Assembly (NCBI GenBank): GCA_030679615.1
Contig: JAUXSJ010000013.1
Span: 1-8,666 of the forward strand
DNA: 8,666 nucleotides
Direction of reading: 5' to 3'
Origin: Parachlamydiaceae bacterium
GTDB taxonomy: Bacteria > Chlamydiota > Chlamydiia > Chlamydiales > Parachlamydiaceae
Shown here: positions 1 through 5,625 of the stretch, piece after piece
Numbering within the stretch: the stretch's first letter is position 1
Layout: every line of letters begins with the position of its first letter
Program-made: the position numbers and the translations under genes
The notes under the pieces: model-generated
What the model saw: only the letters and a program-made list of their open reading frames with translations
Databases searched by the model: none
What the model was told of the DNA's origin: nothing

Positions 1-30
1 TTCATCCTGTAATTTTATGCATCACTTGCA

Positions 31-1140
31 TCACACGGGATAGATTTTTATGATTTTTTCGTAAAAGTCTAACAAAGTTCCATTTAGAATCGACTCTCTT
101 AACTTACGCATAAAATCGAGATAAAACGCAATGTTTTGCAAAGTCACCAAAGTTAACCCTGTAACCTCATCCACATTAATTAAATGTCGTATATAAGCTT
201 TACTTAGCTGAGAGGCATATTCATTCAATTCCGGATCCAATGGCGAAAAATCATCTGCATATCGTCCTGCCTTAATTTGTATTTTTCCGCTCCATGTAAA
301 GGCAGTTCCATTACGTGCATTTCTAGTAGGCATAACACAATCAAACATGTCTACCCCTCTCATAACTGCCTCAATAATATTTCTTGGAGTCCCAACCCCC
401 ATTAAATAACGAGGTTTTGAACGAGGAAGAAATGGTTCAGTCACCTCAATCATTGCATTCATTACATCCATAGGTTCCCCTACAGATAATCCACCAATCG
501 CAAATCCTTCAAAAGGCAATTCAACCAAAGACTTGGCTGAGATTTCTCTTAGATCAGCGTAAGTACCCCCTTGTACAATACCAAAAAGATTTTGATGTTC
601 TTGAAGATCAAATTCTCTACAGATTTTTGCCCATCGATAAGTACGATCTAATGCTTTTTTCGCTTGATCCCAAGTACATGGATACGGTGAGCATTCATCA
701 AAAACCATGACAATGTCAGATCCCAAAGTTTTTTGAATCTGCATGCTTTCAATAGGGCCTAAAAAATGTTTTGAACCATCAATATGCGATTGGAAAAACA
801 CACCTTCTTCAGTAATTTTATTTAATGAAGAAAGAGAAAAAACCTGATAACCACCTGAATCAGTTAAAATGGGGCGATCCCATTTCATAAAAGAATGTAA
901 GCCCCCAGCTTTATGAATAATGGGCATTCCAGGTTTTAACATCAGGTGATAGGTATTTCCTAAAATGATTGGAACATTTAATTCGATAAGTTGAGGCTGT
1001 GTTAATGTTTTAACAACGCCTCTTGTTCCAACTGGCATAAAAACAGGAGTTTCAATAACACCATGAGCGGTATTGATCTTACCAACCCGAGCTTTTGAAA
1101 CATCGGATTGGTGTTGTAATTGAAAATTAAAAGATGGCAT
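31..1140 (-). CDS. tgt: tRNA-guanine transglycosylase (Tgt), lacking the canonical zinc ligands
   Basis: Exchanges guanine at wobble position 34 of GUN-anticodon tRNAs (Asp, Asn, His, Tyr) for a queuine-type base, in the cytoplasm. The 369 residues match the usual bacterial length. Visible family motifs are TDSGG (Asp94, proton-transfer Asp), FDEC (147-150), GIVQGG (187-192), GGLSVGE (216-222) and FDCVMPTRNARNG, whose Asp267 corresponds to the nucleophile (E. coli Asp264). Cys150 and Val220 are the residues typical of bacterial preQ1-type pockets, although chlamydiae are reported to salvage queuine, so the substrate stays open. The oddity is the C-terminal zinc site: where other Tgts have CxCxxC followed later by His, this protein reads DPELNEYASQLSKAY (302-316) and TLQNI (333-337), so all three Cys and the His are gone. 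The frame is open and the surrounding fold motifs are intact, so decay is unlikely. It lies 52 bases downstream of yajC and is probably cotranscribed. No clear Shine-Dalgarno precedes the ATG; the start is chosen by family alignment. Confidence 0.96.
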   Translation of the reverse strand: MPSFNFQLQHQSDVSKARVGKINTAHGVIETPVFMPVGTRGVVKTLTQPQLIELNVPIILGNTYHLMLKPGMPIIHKAGGLHSFMKWDRPILTDSGGYQVFSLSSLNKITEEGVFFQSHIDGSKHFLGPIESMQIQKTLGSDIVMVFDECSPYPCTWDQAKKALDRTYRWAKICREFDLQEHQNLFGIVQGGTYADLREISAKSLVELPFEGFAIGGLSVGEPMDVMNAMIEVTEPFLPRSKPRYLMGVGTPRNIIEAVMRGVDMFDCVMPTRNARNGTAFTWSGKIQIKAGRYADDFSPLDPELNEYASQLSKAYIRHLINVDEVTGLTLVTLQNIAFYLDFMRKLRESILNGTLLDFYEKIIKIYPV

Positions 1141-1192
1141 GAAATATAAAAATTAGAATGTTAGAAAAAACTTGTATGAATGATAACAACTA

Positions 1193-1594
1193 CTATTCAT
1201 CCGAGTCATTTTTTTTGGAATCGTTTTTATCAGCTTTTTCAGCTTCTGGAAGAATATCTGTAATTGCCGCCTTGAAAAACTCAATTTTAGAAGTACCATC
1301 AAACATTTTTACAATCACTGTTTGATCTTCAATTCGTACGACTGTTCCAATAATTCCCATAGCTACAACTCGATCACCTTTTTTTAAAGCACTTCGTTGT
1401 TGCTCTAATGCCTTTCGGCGCTTTTGTTCTGGTCTCCATAAAATTATATAAAAAAATAAAAAGGCAATTCCAATCATCACTAGCGTTTGCCAAAAACTTT
1501 GATCCGGCGGAGCAATAACTTCATCATTTGCCCATACACTTGTTTGAATTGCTAAGAACACTGTCATCAAAGACGCATATAATTTTGCTTTCAT
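1193..1594 (-). CDS. yajC: Preprotein translocase accessory subunit YajC
   Basis: Small inner-membrane protein that associates with SecDF and the SecYEG translocon. Its 133 residues show a hydrophobic N-terminus ending SVWA-ND (about 1-22), which looks like a cleavable signal peptide or an extra membrane segment. A strong transmembrane helix follows (about 35-53), then the diagnostic basic RPEQKRRK motif (54-61). Next is the small beta-rich YajC domain (about 70-113, with KKGDRVVAMGIIGTV), and a charged tail rich in Lys, Asp and Glu. E. coli YajC has a single N-terminal membrane helix, so the additional N-terminal hydrophobic segment is a mild peculiarity. The start is supported by AAGAGG five bases upstream on the minus strand. 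It is the first gene of the likely yajC-tgt unit; in E. coli the same neighbours occur in the order tgt-yajC. SecD/SecF are not in the window. Confidence 0.93.
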   Translation of the reverse strand: MKAKLYASLMTVFLAIQTSVWANDEVIAPPDQSFWQTLVMIGIAFLFFYIILWRPEQKRRKALEQQRSALKKGDRVVAMGIIGTVVRIEDQTVIVKMFDGTSKIEFFKAAITDILPEAEKADKNDSKKNDSDE

Positions 1595-1599
1595 TTTTT

Positions 1600-1605
1600 C
1601 CTCTT
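1600..1605 (-). promoter_or_regulatory. Ribosome binding site of yajC
   Basis: On the minus strand AAGAGG stands five bases before the yajC ATG (1594-1592), close to the AAGGAGG consensus. It fixes the yajC start and contrasts with tgt downstream, which shows no such site. Confidence 0.7.
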
Positions 1606-1620
1606 AAGAAAAATTTAGTT

Positions 1621-1737
1621 TTATTCACTGATAATTTGAATATCAGTATATTGTGCTAAATTTTTTAACTCAACATTTTCATTCATTACGTGACTAAAAA
1701 TTGAATTTATATTAATATTAGCCATCTTCATTAACAT
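1621..1737 (-). CDS. Candidate small ORF, 38 residues, no known function
   Basis: Minus-strand frame from ATG at 1737-1735 to TAA at 1623-1621, preceded by an in-frame TAA at 1746-1744. It has three closely spaced in-frame ATGs (giving MLMKMAN...), so 38, 36 or 34 residues are possible. The peptide is hydrophilic, with no signal peptide or transmembrane segment, and ends YTDIQIISE. A weak GAAG lies only directly before the third ATG. It stops 26 bases before the yajC start on the same strand. The stretch is less AT-extreme than the rest of the spacer, which would fit coding sequence or a gene remnant. An ORF of this length can occur by chance, and I recognise no family. Confidence 0.2.
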   Translation of the reverse strand: MLMKMANININSIFSHVMNENVELKNLAQYTDIQIISE

Positions 1738-1864
1738 TGTTATTTATAATAATTTTAACAAATAAAATTAATAGAAATAATTAATATTTAACACTTTATA
1801 TGCAGTAATTTAAAATTAAAAAAATTTATAAACTTCTGATGTGTTAACAAATTCAATTTAAAAT

Positions 1865-4309
1865 ATGATAAGGCTTACACTTAATCCTCAACTTGATCCA
1901 GAAATCCACCTATTTAATAAGCCATCTATTACGCTAGGATCTAAGTCTAATTGTGTTGATTTATTTTTAAGCGGATCAAATATTCAATCTAATCATTTAA
2001 AAATCGTTAAAGAAAATGATCAATGGACCATCATCAATGAAATCAATGATCCATTTGTATTGGTCAATGGTCATTCATTTTGGAAAAAAAAATTAAGCAT
2101 TAATGATTTAATCACAGTTCATGACAATCAAATATTATTTGAAATTGTTTCTTCACCCTCACCTGAAAAAGACTTAGAAAATCCAAGCTCGGATTTAGGT
2201 CATCAACAATCAAGTCCTGAAGAGAGTTCTAAATCATCTTTTCAAATTACTTCAGATGATCATTACCAAGCCATTGATCATTTTGTCTTACCTTTTGAAC
2301 ATGAAGTGGAACCTTTAAAAGATCTAAATTTAAATCATCAGTCAGTTGAAGAATACATTAAACAAATAGAACAAAACAAAATAAAGCAAAAAGTAGATCT
2401 AGCTCCTCCAATAGAACCTTTAAAAACGATTTCTGAAAATAGCGAAGAATTAATTAATGATTCACAATCTACTAAAAAAACAGATAGAAAAAGTCTTAAA
2501 GACGATTATTTGAAAGATTTAGATGATGACCAAGATCCATCTCATTCTAATTATCAAGAAAGTTCAATTGAACAAAGCCATCTTTTTCAAGCATGGAAAT
2601 GGATTCTTTTTTTTATTTTTTCTTTACTCGTCATCTCTGGTGTTGTAGGAACTGTGATCTATTATAGCGTAAGCGACAAAACAGAAGCACATGAAACAAA
2701 AGCGATGTTAGCCACTGCGGATATAGCTATGGCATTAACACATGCTCAATTATCAAACGCAAAACCACATAACAATAATTGGGCTGATTTAGATTTTCTT
2801 AAAAATAATCTTCAAACTTTACTACCTAATACCCATTCTTATGCTTCACAGCTTGATGCTCAAGGACAATTTCATTGCTGTCCTTATAGCTTACGTGTTT
2901 ATACCAATAGTGATTTTTCTCATTTCATTCTCATAGCTCAACCTGCACCTTCTCTTTTGTATTGGTTAATACCTAAACCAATCATTGTAGTGGATTCTCA
3001 TTTGATGAATCTTCACTCATTAAAAGATGTAAGAAGTCTAAATCGCTTATTAGCAAACCCAGAGCCACTTGAAGGGATGAACGGTAAAGAAATTACTTCT
3101 CTAATTAAACAAGGTAATTTAATTACATTAAAAGCATTAGCTAAAGAAGCTGAAAATCTAACCTTTAATCCTCCTGAAGAACTTTCATCTCATGTTCAAG
3201 GTGCTGAAAATTTGATTCATAATGCGCCACGTTATTATCAATTGAGTCAAAGCATCTGTCAAAAAGCTATTCATTTGGCTCAAGGTAAAAGCTCTAGCAT
3301 AGAAGTGATGAATTTAAAAAAAGAAATCAGCATATTAGAAACATTACAGCCATTAATTCTTTATTCAACAGATGGGATACTCTCTGCAAAGCATGTAAAA
3401 AATGGATTGAACATCTTAAGCCCAACTGAAAAAATTATTTCAGGATATTTGGTTTTCAATGATCAAGGGTCCATTATTCAAGCAAAATTATTTACACCGG
3501 CAGAACTTGAATTAGATAACTCTGACGCTGTTATTTCATTAAACGACACGACTTCAACACTTGGAATTAAAGACATTTCTTCCATTCAAGAAGATGAAAA
3601 CTTACTCACTAATACTGAAAACTCATCTTGTGAAGAATCAAATATTGATAAAAATCATCCAATCTATATAGAGCTACACACGAAGATCTTAAATCGTGAG
3701 CAACAACTCAAGCCGATTGCAGATAAAATGACTCAAATGATTCAGCAAGAATTGCGAGAACCTAACAAGAATTTTATGAGTGAGTTTCAGGTTTTACTTC
3801 AATCCTTTCAATTGTTTGACACAAGTCATATTAAAGAAATTCAAAAATCCTTACATGAACTTTCCATACAATATGGTTCTTTATCTGCTCAAGATTTTTG
3901 TGGATACATTGAAGCCTTACATTTGAATTATTTAATTCAAGAAAATGATGATCAAATCATTAAAGATTCTAAAAATATTGATTACGCTGAAGAATTGTTA
4001 GATCAGGTTGATATCAGCAAAAACTTTACTGAGCTTAATGAGAGAATTATTCAAACTTCGAAATGGCTAAATTTTGACAATTTCAACAATCACCAAGATT
4101 TAATCTACTATCAAAATCTTTTAAGAAATATTTTATTAGCTAAAATACAAAATTATCTATTTTCTCCAATACCAAATAAAGATATGATTTTAGATACAAA
4201 AGAAAAACAGGCATTTGAATTACTTCTTCAACAAGAAAAATATATTAGACCTGAAGAAAAAGAATATTTTTCATTAGAATTTCAAATTCTTTCTCAAGAA
4301 AATAATTGA
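1865..4309 (+). CDS. FHA-domain single-pass membrane protein of unknown function
   Basis: I do not recognise this 814-residue protein. Residues 1-95 look like a forkhead-associated domain (ITLGSKSNC, IQSNHLKI, VLVNGHSF, LSINDLITV). The phosphothreonine-binding Arg of the usual GR and the Ser of SxxH are replaced (Gly25-Ser26, and Gln41 before His44), so peptide binding is doubtful. Residues 100-240 are a polar, acidic, probably disordered linker. One transmembrane helix follows (about 246-267, Trp/Ile/Phe-rich). Beyond it lie about 545 residues, presumably extracytoplasmic: a domain with adjacent Cys338-Cys339, then mostly helical, Gln/Glu/Lys-rich sequence. Degenerate cytoplasmic FHA, one helix and a large periplasmic part resembles type III secretion SctD-like ring proteins and some cell-division or kinase partners. 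No SctD-specific motif is evident and no secretion genes are adjacent. No Shine-Dalgarno precedes the ATG. hisS starts 23 bases after the stop, suggesting cotranscription. Confidence 0.85.
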   Translation: MIRLTLNPQLDPEIHLFNKPSITLGSKSNCVDLFLSGSNIQSNHLKIVKENDQWTIINEINDPFVLVNGHSFWKKKLSINDLITVHDNQILFEIVSSPSPEKDLENPSSDLGHQQSSPEESSKSSFQITSDDHYQAIDHFVLPFEHEVEPLKDLNLNHQSVEEYIKQIEQNKIKQKVDLAPPIEPLKTISENSEELINDSQSTKKTDRKSLKDDYLKDLDDDQDPSHSNYQESSIEQSHLFQAWKWILFFIFSLLVISGVVGTVIYYSVSDKTEAHETKAMLATADIAMALTHAQLSNAKPHNNNWADLDFLKNNLQTLLPNTHSYASQLDAQGQFHCCPYSLRVYTNSDFSHFILIAQPAPSLLYWLIPKPIIVVDSHLMNLHSLKDVRSLNRLLANPEPLEGMNGKEITSLIKQGNLITLKALAKEAENLTFNPPEELSSHVQGAENLIHNAPRYYQLSQSICQKAIHLAQGKSSSIEVMNLKKEISILETLQPLILYSTDGILSAKHVKNGLNILSPTEKIISGYLVFNDQGSIIQAKLFTPAELELDNSDAVISLNDTTSTLGIKDISSIQEDENLLTNTENSSCEESNIDKNHPIYIELHTKILNREQQLKPIADKMTQMIQQELREPNKNFMSEFQVLLQSFQLFDTSHIKEIQKSLHELSIQYGSLSAQDFCGYIEALHLNYLIQENDDQIIKDSKNIDYAEELLDQVDISKNFTELNERIIQTSKWLNFDNFNNHQDLIYYQNLLRNILLAKIQNYLFSPIPNKDMILDTKEKQAFELLLQQEKYIRPEEKEYFSLEFQILSQENN

Positions 4310-4319
4310 TTATAAATTT

Positions 4320-4324
4320 AAGGA
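4320..4324 (+). promoter_or_regulatory. Ribosome binding site of hisS
   Basis: AAGGA lies in the 23-base gap after the FHA gene, eight bases before the hisS ATG at 4333. It supports that start; no promoter fits in the gap, so hisS is probably translated from a message that includes the FHA gene. Confidence 0.7.
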
Positions 4325-4332
4325 ATCATTGA

Positions 4333-5625
4333 ATGAAACACTCAATCCCCCCAGGGGTTTTTGATATTATTCCCTATGATGCAAAAGATCTTTGGAAAAG
4401 TTCCTTTTTATGGAATTACGTTGAACGCATTATCCGTGAGATGACCTCTAATTATGGATATTCTGAAATTAGAACACCTCTTTTTGAACGCACTGAATTA
4501 TTTCAAAGAAGTGTGGGTGAAACCAGTGATATTGTTTCAAAAGAAATGTATACTTTTGAAGATAAAGGTGGGCGCTCCTTATCTTTACGTCCTGAAGGTA
4601 CAGCTCCAGCGATGCGTGCTTTAATTGAACATGGCTTGCATCAGTCTACACCTATTCAAAAGTTGTATTATATTTCACCTATGTTTCGTTATGAACGAGC
4701 TCAGGCTGGCCGGTATAGACAACACCATCAATTTGGTGTTGAAGCAATCGGCTCTGCTAGCCCTGAACAAGATGCTGAGCTTATTTCGCTTTTAATTTCA
4801 TTTTACAAAAAACTTGGATTAAAAAATTTGACTCTTCATCTAAATTCTATTGGTGAAACCAGTTGTCGACAAAATTTTAGACAGGCTTTAAAAGATTACC
4901 TACAGCCCTATTTTCACGAATTGTCTGCAGATAGCCAATTAAGATTTGAATCAAATCCTTTAAGGATTTTGGATTCGAAAGACCCGAAGGATCAAAAAAT
5001 TCTTGTACAAGCTCCTTCAATACTTAATTTTTTAAGCGATGATGCTAATAAACATTTTGAACAACTACAAAAAATATTAAAGCATTTAAATATCGATTAT
5101 AAAATCAATCCTAAGCTTGTTAGAGGTTTAGACTATTACAATAAAACAGTATTTGAAGTTACTTCGGGTGAACTTGGAGCGCAAAATAGTTTAGGCGGAG
5201 GTGGAAGATACGATGGTTTATTAAAAACTCTTGGTGGACCAGATTTACCAGCCATTGGATTTGGAACTGGTATTGAACGAATCATTCAAGCAATGATCAA
5301 TCAAAATCTCACTCTCCCAAGTGCTTCGCATCCATTCATCTATCTTATACCAATGGGAGAAGCAGCTAAATTAGCCTGTATCAAATTTGTTGAAGAATTA
5401 CGGCTAAAAAACATCCCCTCTGAAATGGATTTTACAGGAAAAAAAGTGGGTAAATCCTTGCACTATGCAGACCAATTAAATTCAACTTATGCCGCTATTA
5501 TCGGGGATGAAGAATTAAAAAATCGTGAAATTGAAATTAAAGAAATGGCATCTGGAACTCAAATTAAATTTTCTTTAGACAATTTCGTCGAAGCACTTAA
5601 ACAAAAAATGGAAAAACAATCATGA
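4333..5625 (+). CDS. hisS: Histidyl-tRNA synthetase
   Basis: Cytoplasmic class II enzyme that charges tRNA-His using ATP. The 430 residues are the normal bacterial length. The N-terminus has the family-typical PPGVFDI (6-12). Other landmarks are LRPEGTAPAMRA (85-96), motif 2 (FRYERAQAGRYRQHHQFG, 118-135), the histidine-specific LVRGLDYYN (262-270, with Arg264 the HisRS-specific arginine), GGGGRYDGL (288-296) and motif 3 (PAIGFGTGIER, ending Arg316). The C-terminal anticodon-binding domain covers about 333-425. No key residue is missing. The start is backed by AAGGA eight bases upstream. The stop overlaps the aspS start as ATGA, indicating translational coupling; adjacent hisS-aspS pairs are common in bacteria and the pair is found in C. 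trachomatis. Confidence 0.98.
   Translation: MKHSIPPGVFDIIPYDAKDLWKSSFLWNYVERIIREMTSNYGYSEIRTPLFERTELFQRSVGETSDIVSKEMYTFEDKGGRSLSLRPEGTAPAMRALIEHGLHQSTPIQKLYYISPMFRYERAQAGRYRQHHQFGVEAIGSASPEQDAELISLLISFYKKLGLKNLTLHLNSIGETSCRQNFRQALKDYLQPYFHELSADSQLRFESNPLRILDSKDPKDQKILVQAPSILNFLSDDANKHFEQLQKILKHLNIDYKINPKLVRGLDYYNKTVFEVTSGELGAQNSLGGGGRYDGLLKTLGGPDLPAIGFGTGIERIIQAMINQNLTLPSASHPFIYLIPMGEAAKLACIKFVEELRLKNIPSEMDFTGKKVGKSLHYADQLNSTYAAIIGDEELKNREIEIKEMASGTQIKFSLDNFVEALKQKMEKQS

Larger units (their letters stand above)
1595..1864. other. Divergent AT-rich intergenic region (yajC / FHA gene)
   Basis: These 270 bases separate divergently transcribed yajC and the FHA-domain gene, so they should contain promoters for both. 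By my count the part from 1738 to 1864 has 15 G or C in 127 bases (about 12%), far below the flanking genes. The yajC-proximal part (1621-1737) is somewhat richer and holds a small minus-strand ORF. A TATAAT hexamer is at 1745-1750 and a TATAAA at 1827-1832 on the plus strand, but neither has a convincing -35 box at 16-18 bases, so I do not call promoters. No tRNA or riboswitch-like structure is recognisable. Confidence 0.6.

Noticed and set aside
1..30. A possible next minus-strand gene starting with the CAT at 3-5.
   Set aside because: Only one complete codon lies within the window and no ribosome site at proper distance is seen.
18..34. Tandem copy of TGCATCAC (18-25 and 27-34) over the tgt stop codon, giving two in-frame TGA codons.
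   Set aside because: Only eight bases with one base between; too short to suggest an attachment site or a regulatory repeat.
1627..1647. Inverted repeat ACTGATA / TATCAGT with a seven-base loop upstream of yajC.
   Set aside because: Seven-base arms are expected by chance in a 270-base AT-rich spacer; no T run follows and no known operator matches.
1745..1750. Perfect TATAAT hexamer on the plus strand in the divergent spacer.
   Set aside because: No plausible -35 box at 16-18 bases upstream, and such hexamers are frequent at about 12% G+C.
1865..4309. Calling the FHA protein the type III secretion protein CdsD/SctD because of similar length and FHA domain.
   Set aside because: The membrane helix lies early (about residue 246), no second FHA or ring-building motif is visible by eye, and no secretion genes are adjacent.
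4949..4965. Short palindrome AATCCTT-T-AAGGATT inside hisS.
   Set aside because: Lies within conserved-length coding sequence, has seven-base arms only and no T run.
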